From: Branchinecta lynchi
Lineage: Eukaryota; Arthropoda; Branchiopoda; Anostraca; Branchinectidae
DNA length: 64,000 bases
Reading direction: 5' to 3'
Assembly (NCBI GenBank): GCA_023053575.1
Contig: JAKZAP010000015.1
Span: 10,406,930-10,470,929 of the forward strand
Within the stretch, counting starts at the first letter, position 1. Each line of letters begins with the position of its first letter. Shown here piece by piece: positions 10,971 to 21,959 of the stretch. A program made the translations under genes and the position numbers. The notes under the pieces are model-generated. The model was not told where the DNA came from, did not search any database, and saw only the letters and a program-made list of their open reading frames with translations.

Positions 10971-13287
10971 TTAAAATTTCGCGTTGAAAAAACTCACAAA
11001 GGAGGGGACAAAACTTCTTTCGTACCACGCATGAATTGCCCGAATGGGTTGGAGCTTAGGAACTGCTTGTGCTGCCATTCTCTGTGGCCTTATGCGGTCG
11101 GGAATGTGGGGAGGGGGAAGGATGTGCCGATGGTTGGGGTTTTCCAGTAATTGTTCACCAAACTTAGTAGAAAGTTGGTGTCTACGGTTTGACAAAGATG
11201 CGAGACCGAACTCGTTAAGAAGGGAAATGTACGGGATTTTGGGGGATTTTGATACTATTAGTAAAGACCGGTACTGGATCCTCTCGAGGCGTTCCGACTG
11301 CTCCCGTGTTAAACCGAAATGCCATACCGGACAGCAGTATTCAAGGGAAGGGCGAATGAACACAAGGTAAATGCGAAGGAGGTGGTGTTTCGGGGTGCCC
11401 ATGGCGGGAGAGCATTTTGAGAGACCTTATGCCCATATTTGCTCTTTTCAGCATAGATTGTACTTGCTTATCCCACTTCAGATCTGAAGTTAGATGAACA
11501 CCTAAAAGTTTGAGCTCCTCCACTCTGCTGTGATCAGGTAGGTCAGGTTGGAAAGTTGGATTGGACCTGAGAAAAGATACAGTTAGGACGGCTGATCTGT
11601 CTTGGTTGACGGTCATTTGGTTGACTGAAGCTTCTTCACTAATGTCATTCATTATGGTGGCTGCACTGCTCCGGATATTTTTGTAACAACGCTCCAAGAC
11701 CGAAAGATCATCGACAAATTTCCAACGGTCGTCACAGGAGCCTGCAAGGTCATTGATCATGACCAGGAATAGTAGAGGTCCGAGGATAGTGCCTTGGGGC
11801 ACACCACAGTAAACTGGTAGTGGGTCAGAAAAGACATTTCCGTACTTTGTTCTCTGGGACCTGTCAGAAAGGAAAGCTGCGATTAGTCGGACAAGGAAAG
11901 GATGGACACTAAAATCATTTAAAAGCTTCCTTAGCAGAGTGGAATGGAAGATGAGGTCAAAAGCTTTTTTAAGATCAATGGCGATAAGGTTGATCCAGTG
12001 ATCTGGTTCGTCCAGGTGTTTAAGGATTTTGTCAAGTAGACTGACCAGATAATGCGTGGTAGACGTCTTGCGCATGTTTCCATATTGTCTCGGATCAATC
12101 TGGGTCAAAATGAAATCCTTGAGCCACGATGAAAGAAAACTCTCGTAAACTTTGCTAAATATGGGTGTTAGTGTTATTGGGCGTACTCCTGAAAAATCTT
12201 TTGGAGTATCCTTCTTGGGAATTGGTGTTACAAACCCATTTTTTCAGTCCCCAGAGTGTGTAATGGCGTTAAAGAGTGTCGTTAGCGGTCCACTCAAAAA
12301 TTCTGGGAACGCACGGATAAGGTCAACGGGGATGTCTATTGGGGTAATGCTTGTTCTTTTGAGGATTTTTAACTTTTTAAGTACTTCTTCTTCAGTTATT
12401 GCGGGGAATTCTTTGAAATTCATAGGGTTTGTTGGTATTTCATCTTTTCTGAGGGGTGATAAAGTTTGCACAATGTCAGCAAGATGGGCGTTGAGCTAGT
12501 TTGCTGTGACCAGGGGCTCTTCATCAAGACAAAAATCCAGATTGGCCTGTTGTTTGCCCATCATGCGTTTGATATTTTGGTACCACTTTTTTGGATGAGA
12601 TTTGAAAAGACTACTGACTTCTTTTTCATAGTGCTTTGCAGCAGCTTTACGGGTCAGGTTACGTATTTTATTCTTTAGGCGGTTCCCTTCCTCCCTTTTG
12701 CCTTCTCTGAAGAGTCGCCTTTTTTCTTTCACAAAGTTTTTTATTTTGTCGGTGATGTAATGCCGGTCAGAAGAAAAACGTTTGGTAGTCCTTTCTGGGA
12801 AACAAGAAGTGTACTGTTTTAAAAGGGTTTCCTGGAGTATGTTCGCTTTTTCGTTTGTTATTTTCGCTTCTGTGAATTCGTCCCATTTTTCAGAGGACAA
12901 CCATGTTCCAAACGCCAAGAGACCTTCGTCAGTTATTGGTCTACTTGTGATTGTGATTGTCTCGTACTGGATATTGATTGTACTGGTGGGATATAGTTCT
13001 AGGGCAAGATGATAACTACCCCCAAGGGATGCTCCTGATATTGGTTCTTCGTAATATCTATGCATGTTGGTAGAGATCCGGTCGAGGGTGGTACCACCCT
13101 TGGTGGTTGCAATTTTTACTATTTGCTTAAGGCCAAGTGATGTATTTACGTTCTCGATTTTTAACTCGTTAGCATCCCCAATCATGAAAATACCACAACT
13201 TGGATACTTTCCTTGAACATAGTCTGCGCTAAGCTGAAGTTTTTCCAGGAATAACTTACGACTGGTTAGGTTTTGTCCTGGGGAATA
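10971..13287 (-). pseudogene. LINE ORF2, 3' part: end of endonuclease, reverse transcriptase, C-terminal region
   Basis: Pieces in different frames run in order on the minus strand. 13287-12496 gives the second half of the apurinic-type endonuclease, with GDANELK replacing the usual GDFN and SYHLAL where SDH is usual, followed by the linker. 12471-12244 and 12240-11341 give the reverse transcriptase: AIDLKKAFD, GVPQGTILGPLLFL and the catalytic FVDD (about 11704-11718). 11402-10971 gives the C-terminal tail (RPSLEYCCPVWH). At least three frameshifts (near 12480, 12240 and 11400) break it. The catalytic Asp pair is intact, so the decay is recent enough to read every motif. Confidence 0.88.
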
Positions 13288-14703
13288 GTAACAAGACCAA
13301 AGGTTTCGATGGGATCCCAAAAGATCAATATCTGATCCAGACAACTGGGTCTTGTCTTAGCCAGATCCAGTCTTCGCCAGACTCCTTGAACATTTTTACA
13401 ATTAAAATTCAGAAACAGATTAAGGCCAAATAGCTAATCACCTGAGAAAACCAAGTTCAGATTTGGATTCAGCACGTGTGTTTACCCCTGTAAGTCATAT
13501 CTGTTTTGACGAAAACTTCCTGCCACTTCTGCCAATTTCCCAGTTCCGGCCGAACTCCAGAACTACTTGTCCGGCGAAAAAAGAAAGCTCAAAGACGAAA
13601 TCAGGGTATCTTCTTTCCCCAGTAATGAACATCTAATCAACTTCAAATAGAAATTTAGCTTATAACAAATTTTCCGATTCCAGCCGGATTCCGGTCGAAC
13701 TATATGTCCGGGTAAAATACGATTGTCATACAGGGACTCAGCATCAATTCTTATCGCTAAATCGCTTCTCTAATCAACTAGAAATAAAACTTTGACTTCC
13801 AACAGTTTTCCGGTTTGGGCCGGATTCCGGGCGAAATACTTGTCCGTCGAGAAAATAGTTTTCACCATCGTCTTCAGCATGTCTTCCTACCCCTAAATCG
13901 AACATCTAATCAATTTCAAATAAAACTTTTACTTTCAACTAACTTTCCGGTTTGGGCCGGATTCCGGGCGAAATACTTGTCCGTCGAGAAAAGAATTTTC
14001 ACCATCGTCTTCAGCATGTCTTCCTACCTCTAAATCGAACATTTAATCAACTTCAAATAAAACTTTTTCTTTCAACAAACTTTCCGGTTTGGACCGGATT
14101 CCGGGCGAAATACTTGTCCGTCGAGAAAATAGTTTTCACCATCGTCTTCAGCATGTCTTCCTACCCCTAAATCGAACATCTAATCAATTTCAAATAAAAC
14201 TTTTACTTTCAACAAACTTTCCGGTTTGGGTCGGATTCCGGGCGAAATACTTGTCCTTCGAGAAAATAATTTTCACCATCGTCTTCAGCATGTCTTCCTA
14301 CCCCTAAACCGAACATCTAATCAACTTCAAATAAAACTTTTCCTTTCAACAAACTTTCCGGTTTTGGCCGGATTCCGGGCGAACTGCTTGTCCGATGACA
14401 AAATGGTTTTCACCATCGTGTTCAGCATGTCTTCTTACCCCATAATCGACTATCACATTAGCTGTTTCAAAATATTTTGTTTGTCCCTTAATTTGAATCC
14501 CCTCCCCCACCCCTAAATGTAGAGCTACAAAGCCCATCTACGAACTTGACTGGTCCGACGACCCAACGAACCCTCACACCAAGTTTCATCAAAATATCTC
14601 ATTCCCTTCGAGAGTTATCGTGCTTACAGACGGACGGACGGACAGACGGACAACTTTTGCGATGTCATAGGTATCCCTCCACTTACGTTTTGGGATCCCA
14701 AAA
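13288..14703 (+). mobile_element. Family A element inserted into the LINE endonuclease
   Basis: It has the same ends as the copy at 457-1668. The LINE reading frame stops at one side and resumes at the other, so the junctions are fixed to within a few bases; no clear target duplication longer than 1-3 bp is seen. It contains about five 137-bp tandem units (GGCCGGATTCCGGGCG cores at 13816, 13953, 14090, 14228, 14367). The 72-residue ORFs in the array are by-products of the repeat. Confidence 0.85.
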
Positions 14704-15600
14704 AGCACAGACCGCAATTCCATTATATTCCCTAGGGATTCTCTTGGGGTTAATAAATGTCCACAAAATTTCATCATTGTCATCTAGGACAGGGATGTCA
14801 AGATTTGAAGATCGAATCTTTTCGTTTGTGTAGATTGCGAGTCCACCCCCTTTTTTTCCAAGTGGGTGGTCATCGGGTCTAAGTTTGACGTGTTTTTTAA
14901 AGCCACCGATTTTGAGCAGCTCTTCGTTTTGACGATGGACTTCTGTTACGACGATGATGGATGGTTTAGTTATTAAGGCTAAACTCTCCAGCTCTGTCAA
15001 TTTGTCGGTGTTGAGGCTCTCAGCGTTACTATAAAGGAAGCTAGGAAAGGAAAAAGTCTTAGAGGGATACTGTTTTACCTTGGTACGGGTTTCCCTCCAG
15101 GTCGATGGGCGTGATGTTTGGCCAGCAGGTTGGACTTCTTGTAGTCTTTCAGGTGGTCCGGTGTTGTCCAGGTTTTCAACGGCTGAAAATCTGTCACTTA
15201 CCGTAACAGGGAATGCAAAAAATTCTGGAGCATGAGAGGTAACATACTCGGTGCTTGGGGAGCTGGAAAATTTGGCACTGGTAGGTTGGACATGTGGTTG
15301 CGGTAGGGCTGAGACGGAGTATGAGTTGGGAAATATTGTTGGTGGTTTCGTGGAGGATAATGTGACTGTTCTTGGGGATAGAGAAGAGGGTCGGAGATCC
15401 CTCGGTAATCTGGATTTTGATGGGAACGGGGGTTGAAAGCTGTCAGTTCGCACGGGGTTAGTCGGGCCGGAACGAGAGGTGGCCATGCCGATATTGGGTA
15501 ACATCTGGGGGGAGGGAAAGGGATCGTCGTCTTTGGTAGTACTACTTGGCGATCGGGAGGTTGTATTTGTTCCCTCCTTAATGTGAAGTTTTTTGAAACC
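14704..15600 (-). pseudogene. LINE ORF2, 5' part: endonuclease N-terminal half
   Basis: The minus strand reads a Pro/Ser-rich leader, then LYSNAESLNTDKLTELESL, equivalent to the 'NarSL..K..el' start of LINE AP endonucleases. IIVVTEVH follows, containing the catalytic Glu (usual ITET), and then GKKGGGLAIYTNE. The endonuclease nicks target DNA to prime reverse transcription. The frame runs into the family A insertion at 14703 and resumes at 13287. Its leader overlaps the end of ORF1 in another frame, as in many LINEs. Confidence 0.85.
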
Positions 15601-16394
15601 GGACAAGAAACAAACAATTTTCGATTAGCAATGGGCAGCTTTGGGGCATCAGAGTAACCGCAATTTTTATCTTTGCACGTCAGGTTTTTACAAAGGTCAA
15701 CATGGTCTAAAACACAAAACTCCAACAAACAAGATTTTGCAATGAAGCCTGGACAAATATGTAGGAAGTGACAACTCTTGAACCGACACGAACCATACTG
15801 AGAAAAATTTCGGCAGATCGTGTTAAACTTTCTTTTGGCACTAGCGTCACTATTCTTTTCTCTCAGAGTATCAGAGGTTTTGCTGTCATCAGGATTAGTC
15901 ACTTTGCTGATTTTTTCTTCGTTAACACTACCTGTAATTTCACCTTGAAGGTGGGAAATGCGTTGGTGCTTCTCTGCAAGGAGGCTAGTAAGCATCTTCA
16001 CTTGTTTTCTCAGGTCCTTACATTCAAAACAAATTGTTGTCACAAGGGATTCACATGGATCTGTTTGGCAAGTCTTTTCGAGCGTTTTCACTTCCTCGGT
16101 TTGACAATACGCTGCATACCCGGTAGGACGCTGTACAGTTTGGCATAGCTCATTCTGATCCGTCTGGCTGGTCACTTCAACCATAGTCACAGTTTCGGTT
16201 TGAACTGAAGTTTCGGAAGTTATTAATAACTGTGGGAGCGGGTTTGTAAGCGTACTGTCTTGGGAAACCGAAGTGTCCGGGAAGAAGCGGCGCAGTGGTG
16301 AGGGACGCGGTGGTTGGCTTACCGTTTCATTAACCAAGTTGTCAGTAAGAGGTCGCCTTCGGGCCGGGGTTTGGTTTTTCACTGACCTGGTCAA
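15198..16394 (-). CDS. LINE ORF1 protein, C-terminal part with CCCH-type zinc fingers
   Basis: An open frame of 398 residues. Its middle (residues about 190-250) carries Cys/His clusters of CCCH type: C-x8-C-x4-C-x3-H, then further C-x4-C-x3-H and C-x4-C-x4-C groups. These suggest RNA binding by the LINE ribonucleoprotein. The N-terminal third is Thr/Gln-rich with repeated SQTD/CQTE motifs and a short coiled-coil-like segment before the fingers; the C-terminal third is Pro-rich. It begins within a few bases of the stop of the PHD-containing frame upstream. The two were therefore probably one ORF1, split by a single frameshift near 16392. Confidence 0.65.
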   Translation of the reverse strand: MTRSVKNQTPARRRPLTDNLVNETVSQPPRPSPLRRFFPDTSVSQDSTLTNPLPQLLITSETSVQTETVTMVEVTSQTDQNELCQTVQRPTGYAAYCQTEEVKTLEKTCQTDPCESLVTTICFECKDLRKQVKMLTSLLAEKHQRISHLQGEITGSVNEEKISKVTNPDDSKTSDTLREKNSDASAKRKFNTICRNFSQYGSCRFKSCHFLHICPGFIAKSCLLEFCVLDHVDLCKNLTCKDKNCGYSDAPKLPIANRKLFVSCPVSKNFTLRREQIQPPDRQVVLPKTTIPFPPPRCYPISAWPPLVPARLTPCELTAFNPRSHQNPDYRGISDPLLYPQEQSHYPPRNHQQYFPTHTPSQPYRNHMSNLPVPNFPAPQAPSMLPLMLQNFLHSLLR

Positions 16395-16768
16395 CTCGGT
16401 TTCCTCGGTACAGTCGTCAAGGGAAAGACAGGAGCTGCATCTGCTTCAAGCCACTCCGATTTGGAAAAACCAGCACAAGCTGGGTGTATCCAAGTTCGAC
16501 ACTGGTAGCACTGGAACGAGCTTGCCTGGTCGCATTTTCTGTGACAGTCAAAGCAACGAACCGCAGGATTAGTCAAAGGTAGAACGTGTTCTTTTGTGCT
16601 GGCGCTCTTACAGTCGGCGCATAACCAGTCGGTGTTTTTAACTCGCTCAGCGTTCGTCACTTTTGTACAAGCAGGATGAAACCACGCTGGACACCTTGTA
16701 CATTGGTAGCTTCCTGCCCCACAATTCTTTTTGCAAATCCCGCAAGTTACACGATCCGTTCGCGTCAT
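16391..16768 (-). CDS. LINE ORF1 N-terminal part with two PHD-like zinc fingers
   Basis: A 125-residue frame with two PHD-type fingers. The first (residues about 9-53) has C-x2-C, C-x2-C, HpaC and W-x-C-x2-C groups. The second (about 72-100) has C-x2-C, C-x2-C and HPAC and runs out before its last pair. PHD fingers in ORF1 are known from CR1-group LINEs, which supports the classification. The position upstream of the CCCH frame on the same strand supports a shared ORF1. A captured host PHD exon is the alternative. Confidence 0.7.
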   Translation of the reverse strand: MTRTDRVTCGICKKNCGAGSYQCTRCPAWFHPACTKVTNAERVKNTDWLCADCKSASTKEHVLPLTNPAVRCFDCHRKCDQASSFQCYQCRTWIHPACAGFSKSEWLEADAAPVFPLTTVPRKPS

Positions 16769-16900
16769 CTAGCGTCAAGATTGTACGCTTTCGTCGTAAG
16801 TCTATCGCAGCTAGATGGCAGTGCAGAGAAGTTGGTAGTCTCTGATTGGGCCGCGAGGAAATGCAGCGCGGATGTTGTTGCTAGGGTAATTCAGCATAAA

Positions 16901-17365
16901 TAATTCAGCTCACTTCTTCTGATTTGCAGCAGTAAAATTTTTGCTGATAATTGAGACGGGTACTGAAGGGATAAGCGGTAATTGCTGAGTAGACCAATCC
17001 AAAATACGGGGTGATAACAGTGCGATTTTTTGTTTTGTATCGACGGAAAACTGCGATCTTCAACCTGTAACAGCTGGCCAAGCCATCACAGGCACTGGAA
17101 CTTGCTATAGGAAAGTTATAACACTGTACTCGCGTTCACTCCGAGAGCCACTTACAACCGCAAACAATAGCACGGCTGTTCTATTTATTTTGTCGAACAG
17201 CAAAAGTCACTCCGCAATTACCAGACCGCTGTATGACGTCACTTGTTGGATGAAAATAAAAAGGGTTAACACAGGTAGATGCGATCGGTTCGGACTCTCA
17301 GAGAGAACTGAAATTTTCCATTCCATTCCATTGTGTGGAATGGAACGTCTGAGACATGAGTTCTG
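16901..17365. other. Intron stretch, no gene seen
   Basis: No coding signal. A short hairpin, CATTCCATTCCA then TGGAATGGAA, lies at 17318-17345. Confidence 0.4.
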
Positions 17366-18066
17366 TCCGAAATGAAGTTTCATTAAGATCTAATCACCAG
17401 TTGGACATACCTCAAGAGTCCAGATTCCCCCTCCCTCCACTCCCCCACGATGGTAAAATCGGAGAAACGGCTGTTCTTCAGTTAAAATGGTCAAGTCCCT
17501 GATATACCTGCCAGATTTCATTGTCCTAGCAGTCTAAGCATCGTAACTCGGGATCACCGGAATTTCAGAACCCTCCCCCCAACTCCCCCCATAGTACCCG
17601 GATCCGGTACGGTCTTGCAACCTATATGTCTAAGGCTTGTGCCTGTTCTTCTCAACAAATTTCATCCCGATCCGTCGACTCCGAACATGTCACACAATTT
17701 CCGGTTCCCGCATCAACCCCCCCCCCCCCCCCCAAGTCACCGGATCCGTTCCTGACTTGAAGTGTGACATCTGAGACGCGAGGTCTTTCCAAATATTAAG
17801 TTTCATCAAGATATGGTTCTCCATTAAAAAGTTATACATATGTCTATATTCCGGAGTCCCCCTCCCTCGAATTCCCCACGGTGATCGGATCGGGGAAGCG
17901 GCTGTTTCCAAGTTGGTTTGGTCGGGTCCTGCCTGCCAAGTTTCATCGTCTTAGCACTTCTGGAAGCATCTAACTCGTGGAAAGTGGCCTCACAGGCCGG
18001 AAGACCGACCGAAAAGTGATAGGTATATGGCACCTGAGCGAAGCTGCAAGTGCCATAAAAAGGGTC
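17366..18066 (+). repeat. Family C element, partial copy
   Basis: Contains the family's diagnostic units (AAGTTTCATCGTCTTAGCA, TTTCATCCCGATC, C-runs) and its 3' end: ATATGGCACCTGAGCGAAGC followed by TGCAAGTGCCATA. A 28-bp sequence (GGGTCGACNGGACTTTGCGG) is then tandemly doubled at 18061-18117. Confidence 0.65.
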
Positions 18067-18117
18067 GACGGGACTTTGCGGGTCGGTAAAAAGGGTCGAC
18101 AGGACTTTGCGGGTCGG

Positions 18118-18852
18118 TTGTAATTCCGACTAGAAAACTGCTGAATCGATCATTAGATTCAACTGCATTTTTCAGATAAGATTTTTAACTCTGATTACTC
18201 CCAAGTTTCTAAGATTATTTAGTGGCATTATATTATTAGAGGCGCTTTTCTGCGGCATAGTTGTATCAGTTGTGTGCCACATATTTTTGACTGCTTGTCA
18301 CGTCAACAGAAGTATGTGCGACACAGTCGAACCATAAGTTAAACTTCGCACAAACCCTGTCTTATTTAATCTTTTTCGCGGTATTTTCAAATGCATGAAA
18401 TACAAATCAAATCTCAATAAATAGAAGGCCAGGCTCCCTACCTTGCCATTCTGAATTAGAGCGATTCTAAGTTTTGTATCCATGCTTGATAAAATAAATG
18501 TTTATATTATCTGAGCAAATTCGAAATTATATCTGCAATAAAATTGTAATTCCTATAAAATTTCGAGACACAAATATTATATCACCTCGAGAGCTGTTTT
18601 CAAAATTTGAGCCACAATGCGAGCCACAAGGGCCTTGTCGGGCCACACAAACAATCGCGAAGATAATCTTTCCGCGACACGGCCTCTTTATGAGATGCCC
18701 GAAGAACGCCTTAGAAATTAGGAGCTGTTACACCCCCCCCCCCCCGCCGTCCTCATACCATCGCAACACACAGATACGTGTACAATTTGGCGACTTACTT
18801 AGAAGATTACTAAATTTTACTTTTGCCAAGGACTATTTTTGCTCAAGATTAC
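18118..18852. other. Intron stretch, no gene seen
   Basis: Nothing recognised except a C-run at 18733-18745. Confidence 0.4.
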
Positions 18853-18979
18853 CTGTGAGATGCTTCGTAGCCGCGGCTTGCATGACGTCACGCTGGTCCT
18901 TGTAGAATGACGTCACTTTCTCCACATGGGAAAAGAATCCTTCCATCTGCCATTGGTCGAATAACCTGGACACCATTAC
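18853..18979 (-). CDS. AADAT: AADAT/KAT2 aminotransferase, internal exon
   Basis: A 127-bp exon bounded by CTTTTAG and CACAG/GTAATC on the minus strand. It encodes VMVSRLFDQWQMEGFFSHV and then a helix ending FYKDQRDVMQAA. This corresponds to the KAT II helix region between the PLP-lysine segment and the C-terminal domain (family pattern: 'l..W...GF..Hv..v..fY..qrd'). Phase 0 at its start and phase 1 at its end fit both flanking exons. Confidence 0.92.
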
Positions 18980-20722
18980 CTAAAAGACGATATGGTAAAA
19001 CGTTCGTTTTGAAGATGAGAAGTGTGTGAAATGTTTATGTGTGTGAAAAAGTTCTCAGCGGACTTTGAATATTCTGGCAAACTTTTGAGTTGCGTAACGG
19101 GCAAAACTCAGCACGACTGAAAAAGCGTTAAAAATTTTTGTGAACAAAACGAAACAATGGAGAAAGGTGCGGATTTTAGAAGCTTGTAATTACGCAATTA
19201 GGGAGCTTGGTACATTATAAAAGACAGAAGAAGCAAGAGGGGTCCTTTAATAAAGTCTTTCAGACTAGAAAAAACAATCATTTTATATTAATAAGTTGTA
19301 ATAAAGAAATGGAAAACCGTGATTTTCGGGTTTTTTTCTTGATCAGCTAATTATCCCTCTAGGATGGTGTGCGAGGGATAAATATGAGTTCGGATATTTC
19401 GGTTGCACTTCCGGCAAACCGTCCTCAGCGAAAAAAACAAACAACTAAATCATAAAATCCAGCATCGAAAATTCAACACAAATCTATAATTAGCTGATCA
19501 AGAAAAAAACCTGAAAATCACGGTTTTCTATTTCTCTCGTAATGAATGGTCAGCTTGGCTTCAAACCTTATATTAGGCTGTAATAATGTAATAATGGGGT
19601 GATTTTTTTCTTTCTTTCGCCGCGTAGTCTTTTATCATTTTTTCACCTAGGCAACTCCTTACGTTTTCGGCTCCGACTCCTCCTCCTCTCGGTGAGATTA
19701 GTGTCATATAACAGAAAGGACCAGGTTCGTTACTATGTACAGTTTATTTATAGACTGAACTTACAGTTTGTATTTTTCAAACATTTAACGTCACTTATTC
19801 TTTTTGAACAATACTCAAATTTCCTTCACAAACTATAATTTTTAAATCTTTCAAACTAAAAAAAACAAAAAGATTTCGTATTCTTTGATTAGTAGACCAA
19901 ATTTTCGTTTCGCAGCATCGCTTTTCCATCGTGTAGCTCCTCCCACAGGGCGTGGCTAAGCACAAACTGTCACTTGTCACCCCTTGACTCTTCCGCATTT
20001 GGAGTCCAACAGCCAATCAGCGGCCTCCTTGGACTTGGTCAAATTTCAGTCAACGAACTCGGATCGAAATTTTCTCGGATAGAAACCAATAGTGCTTATA
20101 ATGTTTTTATTTTGTGCCTTTACTTAAGGTTTTGACACCCCAGGCTATTTTAACGAATGTTGGGAAAAATAAAATGATTCTGATTCTGAAGTCCCAATTT
20201 TGTTTCGACAACCAAATCTAAACTAAACACAATACAGAAGTGATAAAATTATAAGCTACCTTGAAACTTGGCGTGAGGATTGTTTGAGGCGAAGTTTGTA
20301 GATTGGGCCAGTGTCGCCATATTTAGGCTTAGAGAGGGGGGTTTCAAATTACGGGGTGAACAATACTTTTATTCAAGCTAGTATGATTTTTACAGGTAAG
20401 GGGAAGTATGTGTTGGACCAATAGGCTATTTTATGCCTGAAGAACCATTCCCCAACAGAAAGATGGAGACACGGATAGGGCAGTAAAGACCCCGATGAAA
20501 AATTTAACTCAAAATAGTAGTGTGAAGTTCTAGGAAAAAGTAGCATGCAATACCAACTGATGCTACTTCATCCTTCTATGTCAAGGCTACCGTGTTACTG
20601 CATACTGCTATATGCTACTATTAGCAAGACTGGATGCTACTATAGCAAGAAAGGATGCTACTGGATACTACTGCTTAAGATTGGCCCAATCTGAGGCACA
20701 TTAAATGATAGTATTCTTTAGC
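18980..20722. other. AADAT intron: repeats only
   Basis: Holds an inverted repeat at 19308-19533 (listed), the end of a TTAA-type MITE at about 19235-19251 (GAGGGGTCCTTTAA), and degenerate GGATGCTACT motifs at 20560-20680. No exon recognised. Confidence 0.5.
19308..19533. repeat. Inverted repeat / foldback element
   Basis: Arms at 19308-19353 and 19481-19533 (AAACCGTGATTTTC and its complement, TTGATCAGCTAATTA and its complement) can pair almost throughout, around a loop of about 130 bp. Confidence 0.75.
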
Positions 20723-21009
20723 ATTTATTCAAACAATGTTTACAACGGATACGTCAGCTACGATTCTTCGTCAGTGATATTTATACCCTTCTTGGCAAGG
20801 GTCCTCGTCAGGCTGTCAATCCTCTGGTTCAACTTCGGGTTTGATTACACGTTTGTTTCCTTCCCCGAAGTTGAACCAGAGGATCGACAGCCTGACGAGG
20901 ATGCCAAGAAGGGCCGAAATATCGCTGACGAAGAATCGTAGCTGACGTATCCGTTGTAAACATTGTTTGAATAAATGTTTCAAAGTCAGCTTGGGCTCAA
21001 AGAATATTT
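20723..21009. mobile_element. Foldback element, family F (copy 1)
   Basis: Two long inverted arms (20723-20839, 20858-20976) share GTTTACAACGGATACGTCAG and CGATATTTCGGCCCTTCTTG-type blocks. A unique tail ending CTCAAAGAATATTT follows. The element is flanked by a perfect 13-bp direct repeat AGTATTCTTTAGC at 20710-20722 and 21010-21022. Other copies: 31532-31777 and 50424-50665. Confidence 0.8.
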
Positions 21010-21410
21010 AGTATTCTTTAGCCTACTTTTTACCTTCAGCCTACCTACCTACTACTTTTTATCCTACCCTTTAGCCTTCGATACATGCAACTTTTTCGTA
21101 CAACTATCATACAACTTCATCGGGACAGACTGGGGACGGTCTCTTGTTTTTTTGCCTACAGATATGGTCGACCAACACTGGTCACCATAGCTGTTGCTCC
21201 ATACTGGCCAATTTCGGTGACGGATGTCAGGTTAAACCTGCTCCCTTAAACGTTCACGTTCAAACGTTCAAAGCTTGTCTTTATAATTTCCCACTACGGA
21301 TCCACTTCGGATCGCTGCATCCCCGTTGAAATCTCCCGGAAGAAAAAAACAGATTAGGTCACACACATGAAGTCTCTCAATCTCTGTCCACTTTGAAAGC
21401 AAACTATCTA

Positions 21411-21426
21411 TCAATCAATCAATCAA
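21411..21426 (-). repeat. LINE-type (TCAA)n microsatellite terminus
   Basis: Same tail type as the LINE end at 10767, followed by TTTATTTAATTCATG. It probably marks another 5'-truncated LINE copy on the minus strand. Confidence 0.45.
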
Positions 21427-21639
21427 TTTATTTAATTCATGATATTGCACACCACACAATAAAATTTCTATTTCTAGCCATCTTAAGACTAACATTGCCA
21501 ACAAGCCTCGTCTCTGACTGGTTACCTCCGTCTAAACCAATCATAAAACGACGAGAAGCGGAGCTTAATTGTGAAAGACTCTCCATGGGCAAATAAGGGT
21601 TGGCTAGAAGCAAAATAGTTGCGTTTTTGCAGTTATCGT

Positions 21640-21900
21640 GGTATCTGATACACGGCCGCCCTGCAAAAACGACTATTCCCGAAATTGCACTTTTCGAAGT
21701 CATCCCATAAGAAAAACTGATATCCAGTTACATCGCACTAAGTGCTAAACTTCTTTCTCACCAATCTGACGAAAGTTGATGAAAGTGCGATCACTTTTCA
21801 GACACGATCAGTTACCACGGTCGGACCGTGGTATCTGAATATCAGATACCACGATAACTGCCAAAACGTCTTTTGACCCTGGTATCAGATACCACGGAAC
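21640..21900. repeat. Cluster of TGGTATCTGA palindromes
   Basis: GTGGTATCTGA or its complement TCAGATACCAC occurs at least four times, including a near-perfect hairpin at 21826-21855. No gene seen. Confidence 0.6.
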
Positions 21901-21959
21901 TGCGGAATTGCCACAATAGCAAAAGCTAGATAATAGACAACAAAAAGAAAATAAATAAA

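Larger units (their letters stand above)
10767..16900 (-). mobile_element. CR1/jockey-group non-LTR retrotransposon (LINE), near full length, decayed and interrupted
   Basis: The minus-strand order is ORF1 (zinc fingers), then ORF2 endonuclease, reverse transcriptase and C-terminal region, ending in a TGAT/TCAA microsatellite at 10767-10783. Such short 3' repeats instead of poly(A) are typical of CR1/L2-type LINEs. A family A element splits the endonuclease at 13288-14703. Several frameshifts make it a pseudogene. It lies in the same orientation as the surrounding AADAT gene, in its intron. The 5' boundary near 16900 is a guess. Confidence 0.85.

Noticed and set aside
13815..14516. Series of 72-96-codon ORFs with near-identical peptides (MGRIPGEILVRRE...)
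   Set aside because: They overlap each other in shifting frames because the DNA repeat is 137 bp long, not a multiple of three. They are a property of the tandem repeat, not genes; the same holds at 1052-1270.
19915..20030. Promoter suggested by CCAATCAGCG and a GGGCGTGGC box
   Set aside because: Isolated motifs inside an AADAT intron with no adjacent first exon.
21437..21703. 88-codon minus-strand ORF near the (TCAA)n tail as a LINE product
   Set aside because: The peptide shows no LINE motif; only the tail supports a LINE remnant.
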